Assembly: GCA_020854105.1 (NCBI GenBank)
Contig: JADZGB010000009.1
Coordinates: 124,001-188,000, forward strand
Source: Burkholderiales bacterium
GTDB lineage: Bacteria > Pseudomonadota > Gammaproteobacteria > Burkholderiales > SHXO01
Length of the DNA: 64,000 nt
Reading direction: 5' to 3'
In this document: positions 16,801-27,400 of the stretch, piece after piece
Layout: every line of letters begins with the position of its first letter
Numbering within the stretch: position 1 is the first letter of the stretch
The notes under the pieces: generated by a model
Databases searched by the model: none
What the model saw: the letters and a program-made list of their open reading frames with translations, nothing else
What the model was told of the DNA's origin: nothing
Program-made: the position numbers and the translations under genes

Positions 16801-19800
16801 ATGGTTCTGTCCCAGATTTCCGTCAAGCGCCCGGTTCTCGCCACGGTGATGAGTCTGCTCATCGTGCTGTTGGGCGTGATCTCGTTCGATCGTCTCACGG
16901 TGCGCGAGTATCCGAAGATCGATCCTCCCACCGTGTCGGTGCGCACCGTCTACAAGGGCGCGACCTCGCAGGTAGTCGAGAGCGTGATCACCACGCCGAT
17001 CGAGGACGTCCTGTCCGGCATCGAAGGCATCAAGACCATCAAGTCGCAGAGCCGCGAGGAGGTCAGCCAGATCACGGTGACCTTCGTGACCGACCGCGAC
17101 GTCGAGGCCGCCGCGAATGACGTGCGCGATCGCGTCTCGCGCGTCGCGGCGCTGCTGCCCGACCAGGCCGACACACCGGTGGTGAACAAGATCGAGGCCG
17201 ACGCCTGGCCGATCATGTGGATCGCGCTGTCGAGCGATCGGCACACGCCGATGGAGCTGACCGACTTCGCCGACCGCTACCTGACCGATCCACTCAAGGC
17301 GTTGCCGGGCGTGGCCACCGTCATCATCGGCGGCGAGCGCAAGTACTCGATGCGCGTGTGGCTCGACCGCGAGCGCATGGCCGCTCAGGGCCTGACCGCG
17401 AAGGACATCGAGGACGCGCTGGAGCGGCAGAACCTCGATTCGCCGGGCGGACGCATCGAGAGCGACTCGCGCGAGTTCACCGTGCTCGCCGAGACCGACC
17501 TGAAGAGCGCCGAGCAGTTCAACAACATGATCATCCGCGAGGTCGGGGGCTATCCCATCCGCCTGCGCGACATCGGGCACGCCGGGCCCGGGCCTTACGA
17601 GAACCGCAAGATCGTACGCATCAACGGCAACGAGGCCTTGGGCCTGGGGGTGGTCAAGCAGTCGGTGGGCAACACCCTGGCCATCGCCGAGGCGGTGCGG
17701 GCCACCATCCCGCGTCTGCAGGCGACACTGCCCGAGGGCATGCAGATGAAGGTGGCGGTGGACACCGCCCTGTTCATCGACGCGGCGATCCAGGCCGTCT
17801 ACAAGGTGATGATCGAGGCACTGATCCTGGTCGTGCTGGTCATCTTCATCTTCCTGAGGAGCTGGCGCGCGACCCTGATTCCTGCCGTCACCATCCCGGT
17901 CTCGCTGATCGGCGCCTTCTTCTTCCTGTACGTGATGGGCTTCTCCATCAACGTCCTGTCGCTGCTTGGCATCGTGCTGGCGGTCGGCCTGGTGGTGGAC
18001 GACGCCATCGTGATGCTCGAGAACATCCACCGGCACATCGAGGATGGCAAGACGCCATATCAGGCGGCGCTGGTCGGCTCGAAGGAGATCGGATTCGCCA
18101 TCCTGGCGATGACGATCACGCTGGCCGCCGTGTTCATGCCGCTGGTGTTCATGACCGGCCGTACCGGGCAGTTGTTCATCGAGTTCGCGATGACGGTGGT
18201 GGCAGCCGTGCTGGTATCGGGTTTCGTCGCGCTAACGCTCACGCCGATGATGTGCTCGAAGCTGCTCAAGCCGCGCGGCGCGCGCCACAGCCCGATCTAT
18301 CAGCTCAGCGAGCGCGTGTTCGAGGGCATGAACAACGGCTACCGGTCCTTGCTGCGCGGTGCGCTGCGCGCGCGCTGGATCGTCGGAGTCCTGTTCGTGG
18401 TCGTGCTCGCGGTCACCGTGTGGCTCGGCAAGCAGCTCAAGTCCGAACTCTCTCCGGTGGAGGACCGCGGCACGTTCATGGCCTTCGCGGTGGCGCCGGA
18501 AGGCTCGACCATGCAATACACCGACGGCTACATGAAGCTGATCGGGAAGATGATCAACGAGGTTCCCGAGGTCGAAACGCTCTTCGAGGTCGTGGCGCCC
18601 GGCCTGGACCGTCCGAATCCGGTGAATCTCGGCATCGGTTTCGCCGTGCTCAAGCACTGGGACGAGCGCGAGCGCAGCCAGCTCGACATCACCAAGGAAC
18701 TGACGCCGAAGCTGTTCGGCGGGTTGCCCGGCGTGATCTCGTTCACCGTGAACCCGCCGTCGCTAGGCCAGAACTTCCTGTCCAAGCAGATCGAGTACGT
18801 CATCTACGGCAACAGCTACGAGCAGCTGCAGGAGTATGTCAGCAAGGTCCTGGGCCGGTTGTCGCAGTATCCCGGCATCGTGGGCCTGGATACCGACCTC
18901 AAGCTGAACAAGCCGCAGCTGCGCGTCGAGATCGACCGCGACAAGGCGGCGGCACTGGGTGTGTCGATGGAGACCATCGGACACACGCTGGAAACCCTCA
19001 TGGGAGGGCGCGACGTGACGCGCTACAAGCGCGAGGGCAAGCAGTACGACGTGGTGGTGCAGGTGGAAGACGCCAACCGCCGTCAGCCCTCGGATCTCAC
19101 TGCCATCTACGTGCGGGGGGCGGGGGGCGAACTGCATCAGCTGTCCAATCTGGTGACCATCCGCGAGACCGTCGCGCCGAAGGAGCTGAACCACTTCAAC
19201 AAGCTGCGTGCTGCCGTGATCAACGGTAACGTGGGCCCCGGCTCGACCCTCGGTGAGGCGCTCGCCTACATCGACAAGGTGGTGGAGGAGGAACTGCCGA
19301 AGGCCACCGCCACCGACCTCGACGGGCAGTCGCGCGAGTTCCGCGAGAGCGGTCAGGAAGCGATGATCGTGCTGGTGCTGGCGGTCATCTTCATCTACCT
19401 GGTGCTCTCCGCCCAGTTCGAGAGCTTCGTCGGTCCGCTGGTCATCATGCTCACCGTGCCGCTCGCGTGGTGCGGCGCGCTGCTGGTGATGTGGATCAAC
19501 GCCAAGCTGGGCACCGGAGGCACGCTGAACATCTACAGCCAGATCGGTCTGGTGATGCTGGTGGGCCTGATCACCAAGAACGGCATCCTGATCGTCGAGT
19601 TCGCGAACCAGCTGCGCCTGAAGGGCATGTCGAAGTTGGAAGCGGTGGTGGAGGCGTCCGTCCTGCGCCTGCGTCCGATCCTGATGACGTCCTTCGCCAC
19701 CGTGCTCGGCGCACTGCCGCTTGCCACGTCGTCGGGCGCAGGGGCCGAGGCGCGCTCCGCGATCGGATGGGTCATCGTGGGCGGCATGCTTCTCGGAACC

Positions 19801-19923
19801 TTCCTCACGCTGTTCGTGATTCCGACCGCCTACTCGCTGCTGGTTCGCAGGATCCACAATCCCGGCGAGGATCCCGAGTCCGAGCGGCTCGCGCATCGCC
19901 CGCTGGGCGAGCAGTTGCCATAA
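16801..19923 (+). CDS. RND multidrug efflux permease, HAE1 type (AcrB/MexB-like)
   Basis: 1040-aa proton-driven drug exporter. N-terminus ISVKRPVLATVMSLLIVLLG leads to YPKIDPPTVSV, an HAE1 hallmark. TM4 has VGLVVDDAIVMLENIHRHI with the paired Asp of the proton relay; the second half has TM10 VMLVGLITKNGILIVEFAN, whose Lys corresponds to AcrB K940. It forms an operon with the adaptor gene and is probably under the divergent LysR regulator. A strong hairpin follows the stop codon. Confidence 0.94.
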   Translation: MVLSQISVKRPVLATVMSLLIVLLGVISFDRLTVREYPKIDPPTVSVRTVYKGATSQVVESVITTPIEDVLSGIEGIKTIKSQSREEVSQITVTFVTDRDVEAAANDVRDRVSRVAALLPDQADTPVVNKIEADAWPIMWIALSSDRHTPMELTDFADRYLTDPLKALPGVATVIIGGERKYSMRVWLDRERMAAQGLTAKDIEDALERQNLDSPGGRIESDSREFTVLAETDLKSAEQFNNMIIREVGGYPIRLRDIGHAGPGPYENRKIVRINGNEALGLGVVKQSVGNTLAIAEAVRATIPRLQATLPEGMQMKVAVDTALFIDAAIQAVYKVMIEALILVVLVIFIFLRSWRATLIPAVTIPVSLIGAFFFLYVMGFSINVLSLLGIVLAVGLVVDDAIVMLENIHRHIEDGKTPYQAALVGSKEIGFAILAMTITLAAVFMPLVFMTGRTGQLFIEFAMTVVAAVLVSGFVALTLTPMMCSKLLKPRGARHSPIYQLSERVFEGMNNGYRSLLRGALRARWIVGVLFVVVLAVTVWLGKQLKSELSPVEDRGTFMAFAVAPEGSTMQYTDGYMKLIGKMINEVPEVETLFEVVAPGLDRPNPVNLGIGFAVLKHWDERERSQLDITKELTPKLFGGLPGVISFTVNPPSLGQNFLSKQIEYVIYGNSYEQLQEYVSKVLGRLSQYPGIVGLDTDLKLNKPQLRVEIDRDKAAALGVSMETIGHTLETLMGGRDVTRYKREGKQYDVVVQVEDANRRQPSDLTAIYVRGAGGELHQLSNLVTIRETVAPKELNHFNKLRAAVINGNVGPGSTLGEALAYIDKVVEEELPKATATDLDGQSREFRESGQEAMIVLVLAVIFIYLVLSAQFESFVGPLVIMLTVPLAWCGALLVMWINAKLGTGGTLNIYSQIGLVMLVGLITKNGILIVEFANQLRLKGMSKLEAVVEASVLRLRPILMTSFATVLGALPLATSSGAGAEARSAIGWVIVGGMLLGTFLTLFVIPTAYSLLVRRIHNPGEDPESERLAHRPLGEQLP

Positions 19924-19925
19924 GG

Positions 19926-19962
19926 GCAACGGGCCTTCGCCGTTTCGGCGAAGGCCCGTTGC
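19926..19962 (+). terminator. hairpin terminator after the RND permease gene
   Basis: A perfect 17-bp inverted repeat (GCAACGGGCCTTCGCCG / CGGCGAAGGCCCGTTGC) with a TTT loop begins two bases after the TAA stop. A clear T-tract is missing (GCATTTCGG follows), so efficiency is uncertain. Confidence 0.7.
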
Positions 19963-20060
19963 GCATTTCGGCGAAAGCGGCGCTATTGCTCGGCATCCCT
20001 GCGAAAGCCGTCGAGTTCGACATCCCGGTGAAAGCCCAGATCCAGGAAGTGACTGTCCTT
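19963..20060 (+). repeat. degenerate dispersed palindromic repeats
   Basis: After the terminator there are three partial copies of the GGCGAAAGC unit (TTTCGGCGAAAGCGGCG, CATCCCTGCGAAAGCCG, CATCCCGGTGAAAGCCC plus AGATCCAGG). This is the repeat family also at 4664, 47185, 49718 and 55265. No gene is seen between 19924 and 20193. Confidence 0.6.
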
Positions 20061-20193
20061 TGGTCGCGCTGGGCCCCGGCCCTGGGTTAAAGCACCCCGG
20101 GGCGTCAAAGGCATCGACGCGCCCCGCGGTCGAAGCGCAGCGTCATCGATGTGATAATCCGCGTGCATCGCACGTCGAAACCGTCATGACGGC

Positions 20194-21624
20194 ATGGAAC
20201 CGAGCTGGGGCACCCTCTACCTGATCAGCGAATGGGCAGTCCGCCTGGCCATGCTGTTCTACGTCCCCCAGCGTCGCAGCCCTGCAGCGGCGCGCGGCTG
20301 GCTACTGCTCATCTTCTTCCTTCCCTGGCCGGGGATGTTCCTGTATACGATCTTCGGCCGCGCCTACCTGCCGCGCCAGCGGCTGGAGATGCAGTTCGCC
20401 GTGTCGCGTCTGGTGCGCGAACTCCAGCCCCGTATCCTGGGCGATGCGCTGGTATCCAAGCCTTCATTGCCGCCTGCCTTCGGGCCTGCGGTGACGCTCG
20501 CGCACCGGCTCGCCGACTTCGGAATATGCCGGGGCAACCAGGTGGAGCTGCTGACAGACTATCGCGAGGGCATCGGGCGGATGCTCGCGGACATCAACGG
20601 GGCGAGGCATCACGTTCACCTGCTCTATTACATCTTCCGCGACGACGCGACCGGCATGCGGGTGATCGAGGCACTGAAGCGGGCCACCGGACGCGGCGTC
20701 AAGTGCCGCATCCTCGCGGACGGCTACGGCTCGTTCTTCGCGTTCCGGCGTCTTGCACCGGTCTTCCGCGCCATGGATATCGAGGCGCTGCTGGTGATGC
20801 CGCCGCGCGTCTGGGGACGCAAGGCGGTGCGCCTGGACCTGCGCAACCATCGCAAGATCGCGGTCATCGACGGGCAGATCGGCTACGTCGGCTCGCAGAA
20901 TATCGTCGACCCCGACGCGAATCGGCGCCTCACCAACGAAGAGCTGGTGGCGCGTCTCACCGGCCCGGTCGTGCGGCAGCTGCAGGGCGTCTTCCTGGCA
21001 GACCGCTTCTACGAGGCGGAAAGCCTGCCCGACGATCCTCCGGAGCAGCTTCTGCCGGAGGTGGCGAGCAGCGGCGGCGTGCTGGCCCAGGTGATGCCCA
21101 GCGGGCCGGGCTATCACCATGGCAACATCCAGCAGCTGATGGTGGCCCTCATGCATGCAGCGGCGAATCGTGTGGTGCTCACCACACCCTATTTCGTCCC
21201 GGACGAACCCTTCCTGCTTGCCATGAAGATGGCGGCCGAACGCGGCGTCGCCGTGCATCTCGTGGTGTCGCGCCACTCCAACAAGCCGATCGTGCATCTG
21301 GCTCAGGAGTCCATGTACGAGGAACTGCTGGACGCGGGCGCGCGCATCCACCTCTATCACGGCAACTTCCTGCACGCCAAGCATGCGACCATCGATGATG
21401 ACGTGGCAGTCATCGGTTCGAGCAACCTCGACATCCGCTCCTTCGCCCTGAACAACGAGGTGAGCGTGCTCCTGTACGACCGCGGGGTGGTGGCGGCACT
21501 GCACGCCGTGCAGGCACGCTACTTCCAGGACTCCGAGGAAGTCGATCTCCTGCAGTGGCGCAAGCGTGGAGTCCTCGCGCGGGTGGCACAGAACACCGCC
21601 AGGCTGGCGGACACACTGTTGTGA
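20194..21624 (+). CDS. cardiolipin synthase-like phospholipase D-family protein
   Basis: Inner-membrane enzyme that condenses phosphatidylglycerol or PG with PE into cardiolipin. Two N-terminal membrane segments (LAMLFYVPQ..., GWLLLIFFLPWPGMFLYTIFG) are followed by a duplicated PLD fold. Both catalytic HxKx4D motifs are intact: HRKIAVID (~residue 219) and HAKHATID (~394), each followed by the GSxN motif (GSQN, GSSN). Length (476 aa) is normal for ClsA. It is transcribed alone, upstream of a pirin gene on the same strand. Confidence 0.93.
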   Translation: MEPSWGTLYLISEWAVRLAMLFYVPQRRSPAAARGWLLLIFFLPWPGMFLYTIFGRAYLPRQRLEMQFAVSRLVRELQPRILGDALVSKPSLPPAFGPAVTLAHRLADFGICRGNQVELLTDYREGIGRMLADINGARHHVHLLYYIFRDDATGMRVIEALKRATGRGVKCRILADGYGSFFAFRRLAPVFRAMDIEALLVMPPRVWGRKAVRLDLRNHRKIAVIDGQIGYVGSQNIVDPDANRRLTNEELVARLTGPVVRQLQGVFLADRFYEAESLPDDPPEQLLPEVASSGGVLAQVMPSGPGYHHGNIQQLMVALMHAAANRVVLTTPYFVPDEPFLLAMKMAAERGVAVHLVVSRHSNKPIVHLAQESMYEELLDAGARIHLYHGNFLHAKHATIDDDVAVIGSSNLDIRSFALNNEVSVLLYDRGVVAALHAVQARYFQDSEEVDLLQWRKRGVLARVAQNTARLADTLL

Positions 21625-21744
21625 GCGCGCTCGTTCGGCGTCCCTGAACGAGACGATCAAAGACATCCGCTTTCATTCGACGACGCGGATGCCATATTGC
21701 TCGCTCAAGGGGAGTTTCCCCACCACCTCACGGGAGCAACGGAC

Positions 21745-22452
21745 ATGATCACCCCGCGACGCGCCACCGACCGCGGCCACGCCAACCACGGCTGGCTCGA
21801 TAGCCATCACACCTTTTCCTTCGCCGATTACTACGATCCGCGCGAGACGGGATTCGGACCGCTGCGCGTCATCAACGAGGATCGCGTGCAGGGCGGCAAG
21901 GGATTCGGCAGCCACCCGCACCGGGACATGGAGATCATCAGCTATGTCCTGGAGGGTGCGCTCGAGCACAAGGACAGCATCGGCACCGGCTCGGTCATCC
22001 GGCCTGGCGACGTGCAGCGCATGAGCGCCGGCACCGGTGTGCTGCACAGCGAGTACAACGCCTCGCCCGACTCGATCGTGCATTTCCTGCAGATCTGGAT
22101 CCAGCCGGACCGGCGCGGGGTCGCGCCCAGCTACGAGCAGAAGCACTTCCCCGTCGAGCAGAAGCGCGGCCGGTTGCGGCTCGTGGCGTCCCCGGACGGC
22201 GCCGACGGCTCCGTCAGCATTCACCAGGACGCGCGCGTCTATGCAACGGTGCTGGACGGTGCGGACGAGGTCGTCCACCCCCTCGCGAGCGGCCGCCGAG
22301 CCTATGTCCACGTCGCACGCGGCAGCGTGGAGGTGAATGGACAGCACCTGACTGCCGGCGATGGTGCCCGGATAGAGAGCGAGCCGGAACTGCGGCTGGG
22401 GCATGCGCAGCAGGCCGAGGTGCTGCTGTTCGACATGGTCCAGGCAGGGTGA
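21745..22452 (+). CDS. pirin-family bicupin protein
   Basis: 235-aa metal-binding double cupin. Ligands typical of pirins are visible: HPHRDMEIISYVLEG (two His) and GTGVLHSEYN (His plus Glu). Bacterial pirins such as YhhW act as quercetinases or redox-sensing regulators; this one keeps the metal site, so activity is plausible. The start at 21745 (MITPRRATDRG) follows GGGAGCAACGG. The next gene, a glutathionyl-hydroquinone reductase, begins 28 bp later, and the pair suggests quinone/flavonoid stress handling. Confidence 0.93.
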   Translation: MITPRRATDRGHANHGWLDSHHTFSFADYYDPRETGFGPLRVINEDRVQGGKGFGSHPHRDMEIISYVLEGALEHKDSIGTGSVIRPGDVQRMSAGTGVLHSEYNASPDSIVHFLQIWIQPDRRGVAPSYEQKHFPVEQKRGRLRLVASPDGADGSVSIHQDARVYATVLDGADEVVHPLASGRRAYVHVARGSVEVNGQHLTAGDGARIESEPELRLGHAQQAEVLLFDMVQAG

Positions 22453-22480
22453 TCATCGACGATTCCGAGGCGCGACGCAC

Positions 22481-23431
22481 ATGAGCGGATATCTTCTCGA
22501 CGGGCAATGGCACACGGGCTGGTACGACACCAGCACCACCGGCGGCGAGTTCCGCCGCACCGTCACGCGCTTTCGCGGCCGCATCAGCGCGGATGGTTCG
22601 ACGCCGTATCCGGCCGAGGCCGGGCGCTACCATCTGTACGTGTCGCTCGCCTGTCCCTGGGCACACCGCACGCTGATCTTCCGAGCCCTCGAGGCGCTGG
22701 AGGACATCGTGCCGGTGTCGATCGTCGAGCCGGTGATGCACGATCAGGGCTGGGAGTTCGGCGACGGGCCCGGCTGCATTCCGGACACCGTGAACGGCTT
22801 CCGCCACCTGCGCGAGCTGTACACCGCCGCCGATCCGCGCTTCAGCGGCAGGGTGACCGTGCCGGTGCTGTGGGACAGGCAGACGCGGACCATCGTCAGC
22901 AACGAGTCGGCCGAAATCATCCGCATGTTCGGCTCGGCCTTCGACGCGTTCACATCGGTTCGTACGGACTACTACCCGGAAGCGCTGCGCCCGCGCATCG
23001 ACGAGATCAATGACTTCGTCTACACGCGGGTGAACAACGGCGTGTACCGCTGCGGCTTCGCGGGATCGCAGGAAGCCTACGAGCAGGCGTTCGATGCGCT
23101 GTTCTCCGCGCTGGACCGGCTGGAGAAGATCCTGGGACGATCGCGGTATCTGGTGGGCGACCAGGTCACCGAGGCCGACTGGCGCCTGTTCACCACGCTG
23201 GTCCGCTTCGACGCGGTGTACTACGTGCACTTCAAGTGCAACCAGCGCCGCATCGCCGAGTTCCCGAACCTGTCACGCCTGGTCCGGGAGTTGTACGCGG
23301 TCCCCGGCATCGCCGCGACGGTGGACATGGATCACATCAAGCGGCACTACTACATGAGCCACCGGCATCTGAATCCGACGGGAATCGTGCCGAAGGGACC
23401 TCGATTGGAGTTCATGCCGGCCGACCAGTGA
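22481..23431 (+). CDS. glutathionyl-hydroquinone reductase (Xi-class GST)
   Basis: 316-aa enzyme that removes glutathione from glutathionyl-hydroquinones. The catalytic Cys lies in SLACPWAHR (C58), the CPWAH signature of the Xi class (YqjG/PcpF). The thioredoxin-like half continues with VPVLWDRQTRTIVSNESAEI, the cis-Pro/SNESAEI glutathione site; the all-alpha half includes ADWRLFTTLVRFD and a C-terminal NPTGIVPKGP. The start at 22481 (MSGYLLDGQW) fits the family. Probably co-transcribed with the upstream pirin gene. Confidence 0.93.
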   Translation: MSGYLLDGQWHTGWYDTSTTGGEFRRTVTRFRGRISADGSTPYPAEAGRYHLYVSLACPWAHRTLIFRALEALEDIVPVSIVEPVMHDQGWEFGDGPGCIPDTVNGFRHLRELYTAADPRFSGRVTVPVLWDRQTRTIVSNESAEIIRMFGSAFDAFTSVRTDYYPEALRPRIDEINDFVYTRVNNGVYRCGFAGSQEAYEQAFDALFSALDRLEKILGRSRYLVGDQVTEADWRLFTTLVRFDAVYYVHFKCNQRRIAEFPNLSRLVRELYAVPGIAATVDMDHIKRHYYMSHRHLNPTGIVPKGPRLEFMPADQ

Positions 23432-23563
23432 ACCGCGATATCGTTCCAACCCCCGCCGCTCCGGCGAGAGTTCCCACCTCCGTCCCCCGGCGGAACCTGC
23501 CCCGCGAGGATTCAACCCGGGTGAACCGGAAGCCCGGTCCTTGGCCGTTCCCGTAGGTTATCT

Positions 23564-23583
23564 GTAACCCTTCTCGCGCTAGC
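23564..23583 (+). promoter_or_regulatory. promoter motif GTAA-N7-CGCGCTAGC upstream of secreted protein A
   Basis: GTAA (23564-23567), seven bases, then CGCGCTAGC (23575-23583), 45 bp before the start codon. The identical arrangement occurs at 28451-28470 before the other secreted barrel-like gene. TAGCCT inside it resembles a -10 box with no good -35, suggesting an activated promoter. Confidence 0.5.
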
Positions 23584-23628
23584 CTTTCTGCGACGCACCC
23601 GCGGGTGCACCAACGAGGAGAGAAGGAG

Positions 23629-24135
23629 ATGCTCGCGTCGATGAGGACATCGGGGATCGCTGCGGCCGGCCTGGCTCTGCTGGCGGCGCTATCCATGCCC
23701 GCTCTGGCACAGAAATCCGGTCACTTCCAGGGGCATGCGGTACTGCTCAACATGAAGTACTCCGACATGAAGGCGCCGGACGGCCATCCCTACAAGACCA
23801 TGTTCACGGGCGAACAGGAAGGGCTGATCTTCCACAACGGCGGCGGGGCGGCGCTCGACAGGATGCTCGACCGTGCCCATTACATCGTTCAGTACGTCGG
23901 GGACGCGGGTAGCAGTTCCGGCTACTGCATGAAGACATTCACCACCAAGGACAAGCACCAGCTGCACGCGCGCTGCGACTGGAAGGCGACCGCGACCGGA
24001 TCGGCCGGTATCGTGACGCTCCTGGGCGGCACCGGGCCATTCGCAGGGATCAAGGGGAAGGGCAAGTTCAATTTCGTCGCGGTGAACGAGCGGGTGAACT
24101 GGGACGACATCGAATGGGAGTGGGAACTGCCCTGA
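23629..24135 (+). CDS. secreted beta-barrel-like protein A (lipocalin/AOC-barrel-like, unknown function)
   Basis: 168 aa with a clear signal peptide (IAAAGLALLAALSMPALA/Q). The mature protein is beta-rich and ends with LLGGTGPFAGIKGKGKF, a motif of allene-oxide-cyclase-barrel/lipocalin-like secreted proteins; SGYCMKTF...HARCDW holds two cysteines that could pair. The ATG at 23629 follows GAGGAGAGAAGGAG; an ATG four codons later is possible. A relative, sharing the GGTGxFAxxxG motif, is encoded at 28547-29014, and a STAND-BTAD regulator lies between them. Function unknown, perhaps binding of a hydrophobic ligand in the periplasm. Confidence 0.8.
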   Translation: MLASMRTSGIAAAGLALLAALSMPALAQKSGHFQGHAVLLNMKYSDMKAPDGHPYKTMFTGEQEGLIFHNGGGAALDRMLDRAHYIVQYVGDAGSSSGYCMKTFTTKDKHQLHARCDWKATATGSAGIVTLLGGTGPFAGIKGKGKFNFVAVNERVNWDDIEWEWELP

Positions 24136-24157
24136 CTCCCGTCGACAGGCCGGGACC

Positions 24158-24379
24158 ATGCCAGAGAGCTACATCGTTCACGTGTACCGGCGCGAGGATG
24201 ACGGCAGCGTGATCGGCATGGTCGAGCGGGCCGGCGAGGGTCGCCGCCGACCCTTTCGCAATCGCGACGAGCTGTGGTCCTTGCTCGATGCCCGTCCCGC
24301 GGCGGCCCCCGATCCGGGAGGCGGGGGCGATGACCGCGCGTCGATTCCGGACACGAACGCCCCGGCACGACTAGAATGA
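24158..24379 (+). CDS. small conserved protein of unknown function
   Basis: 73-aa protein: SYIVHVYRREDDGSVIGMVERAG in pieces YIVHVYRR, then RRPFRNRDELWSLL. This reads like a small family found next to regulators in proteobacteria: two beta strands, a turn and a helix, then a disordered Pro/Gly/Asp-rich tail. No signal peptide or membrane segment. It begins 22 bp after secreted protein A and ends 25 bp before the STAND-BTAD regulator, so the three genes may be one transcript. A regulatory accessory role is possible but unproven. Confidence 0.65.
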   Translation: MPESYIVHVYRREDDGSVIGMVERAGEGRRRPFRNRDELWSLLDARPAAAPDPGGGGDDRASIPDTNAPARLE

Positions 24380-24404
24380 AAGCCTCCGTCCGGGGGTGCG
24401 GTAT

Positions 24405-27400
24405 ATGCCGCTGCGCAGCAAGCCCGTCGCGAAGCTGAGCCGTCCTCGCTTGCATGGCGCGGCCGCACGGGAGCGCCTGTACCGCCGCCTGGACGATGCC
24501 ATGACGCGCCCGGGGCTGTGCGTGGTGGGACCGCCGGGGGCGGGCAAGACCACCCTGGTCGCGAGCTGGCTCGACTCGCGCGAAGTGCCGGGTATCTGGT
24601 ATCAGGTGGACAGCGGGGACGCCGATCTGTCCACCTTCTTCTACTACCTTCAGCTTGGCGCGGAGCCGTTTCGACGACGGCGCCAGTCACCACTTCCGCT
24701 CCTGACGCCCGAGTATCGCGGCGAGCTCGAGAGCTTCGCGCGGCGGTTCTTTCGCGAGCTGTTCGCACGACTGCCCGAATCCGCCGTGGTGGTCCTCGAC
24801 AACTACCAGGAAGTCGGCCCGTCGGAGCGGTTTCATCAGCTAGTGGCCGAGGCCATGTCCGAGGTGCCGCCCGGCAATCTGCTCGCGGTGATCAGCCGGC
24901 ACGATCCACCGGACAGCTACGCACGCCTGAAGGCGAATTCGGCGGTGACGATGCTCGACTGGGACGACCTGCGCCTGACCATGGAGGAGACCCGTGCGCT
25001 TTCGGGTACGCGCTCCAGCGACCCGGCGCAGCTGGAGCGCCTGCACGCCCTGTGCGGCGGGTGGGCAGCGGGCCTCACCCTGCTCCTCGAGCGCGGCAAC
25101 GCCGGGCAGCTCTTGCCTCCGGACGACGTGACCCACCTCGACAACGTGTTCAGATTCTTCGCCGCGCAGATCCTCGACCAGCTGGATGGGGATATGCGGC
25201 GCTTTCTTCTGCAGACGTCCTGCCTGCCGCGCGTACCGGTCGGCATTGCGCGCGCGCTAACCGGCAACGACCGCGCTGGAACGATTCTCGACGAGCTGTA
25301 CCGTCGCCATCTGTTCGTGCATCGGCGTCCGGGCGTCGAAGCCACCTACCAGTATCACGCGCTGTTCCAGACCTTCCTGTGCCGACGCGCAGCGGACGAG
25401 ATGCCGGTCGCGCAGCGCCTTGTGCTCGAACGCAGGGCGGCGATGCTGCTGGAGAAGGCGGAACAGGTGGAAGACGCCTTTGCGCTCTACCGACAGGCCA
25501 GCGCGTGGGCGCAGGCAGCCTCCCTTGCCCTGCGCGAGGCGCCCGTGCTGCTCGCACAGGGCCGGGCCCGGACCGTGAAGGAGTGGATCGCCGCGCTGCC
25601 GGTGCCTGTCCGCGCGGCCGACCCGTGGTTCGACTACTGGCAGGGTCAGGCCGATCTCGCGGAGGACCAGGCATTGGCGCGTGTACTGTTCGAGCGGGCC
25701 GCGGACGGATTCCAGGTTCGCGGCGACGCGCTCGGAGTAGCGCTTTCTGTCTGCGGCGTAATCGATTCGATCTATTTCGAATGGTCCGACTTCAGTCCGA
25801 TGTCGCAGTGCGTGGACCGGCTGCAGCGGCTGATCGACGGGGGTCGGCTGCCGGGCCGACCGGAAGTGGAGCTCAAGGTGCAGTCCAGCCTTCTGATAGC
25901 GATGCTCTACGGCACGCCCGGTCACCGCGCGCTGACGCACTGCGTGGAGAAGGTTGGAAGCCTCCTGTCGGCCGATCTTGATATGAATCTGCGAGTCGGC
26001 AGCGCGACGTCCCTCATGACGTACTCCAGCCTGGCATTGGACGGGCCACGAGGAAGGGCCGTCAAATCGATCGTCCGTCCGCTCCTCGTGGACCGTCGCA
26101 TCACGCCTCTCAATCAGCTGTGGTGGCTGGTCCGCAGTGCCTGGTTCGACTTTCGGATCGAGGGCCAGGACCACGATGCGCTTGCGCTGCTCGACGCGGC
26201 GGAGGCGCTCATCGAGGCGCATGACTTGTCAGGGCTGCGCTCCGCGAGAATGCTGATCGCCAGCTACAGAAATGACATTCTCATGACCCGGGGGAGCTGG
26301 CAGCAGGCGCGATCGGTTCGCCAGGCAGTCTCGCAGATCGAGAACGCTGAACGTCCCGTTCACGCCTACCTCGTCACGATAATGGAACTCAAGCGTGCGG
26401 TATCCGCCGGAGATTCACGCGAGATGAAGCGTCTCGCTCCCATCGCGCACGAAACGGCGCACCGCTCGGGAATGCCGTACGTGCAGATGCAGGCTGCACT
26501 CTTTCACGCGATCACCCGCGCCGTCGAAGGCGATCTTGCCGAAACAGGCGAGCTCTGTGATGTCGTCGCCCGAATGACGCATGGCACCTGCTTCACGTGG
26601 TTCCAGACGGAAGCGGGCTTCCTCAAGGCGGTGGCCGCGATGCGCGGCGGACAGGAGGAATTGCTGCCCGAACTCATGCCTGCCGCCTTCGGCACCGCAC
26701 GCGTCAGAGGCCACACCTTTCCCGAACGCGGCTACGCCGGCTTCGTCGACCTGTGCGCCAGGGCGCTCGAAGCGGGCATCGAATCCGAGTACGTGGAGAG
26801 CGTGATCCGCCGATTCCGGCTCCCGGCGCCTGATCAGCTGGTGCCGTTCTGGCCATGGCCGATCGAGGTTCTGGCCCTGGGCGACTTCCGGATCATGCGC
26901 GACGGCGTTCCGGTCGAGTACGGTGCACGGGCACCCGCCAAGGTCCTGGCACTGCTCAAGGCGCTGATCGCCCTCGGCGGCCAGAACGTGCCGTATGCGG
27001 CGTTGATCGATGCGCTGTGGAGCGACGAGGAGGGCGACGCAGCGAGCAACGCGCTCGGCGTGACGGTCAGCCGCCTGCGCAAGCTGCTCGGTTGCGCGGA
27101 TGCGATCCTGGTCGCCGACGAGAGGATCTCGCTCAACCTGCAACGCTGCTGGGTGGATGCGTTCGCCCTCGAGCGGCTGGTGGAGCGCTTCCCCGACAAC
27201 GGCGACGACGCGGCGGCCAGACGCTTCATCGACCGGGTGCTGGCCCTGTACCGGGGCCAGTTCCTGCCCGCGGACACGGGCCAGCGCTGGAGCATGCAGA
27301 TGCGCATGCGGCTGCGTGACCGCTTCGTCCGCTTCGTGGAGCGCGCGGGTGCGCGCCTGGAGGCTGCCGGCGACATGGACGGCGCCATCGACTGCTACCG

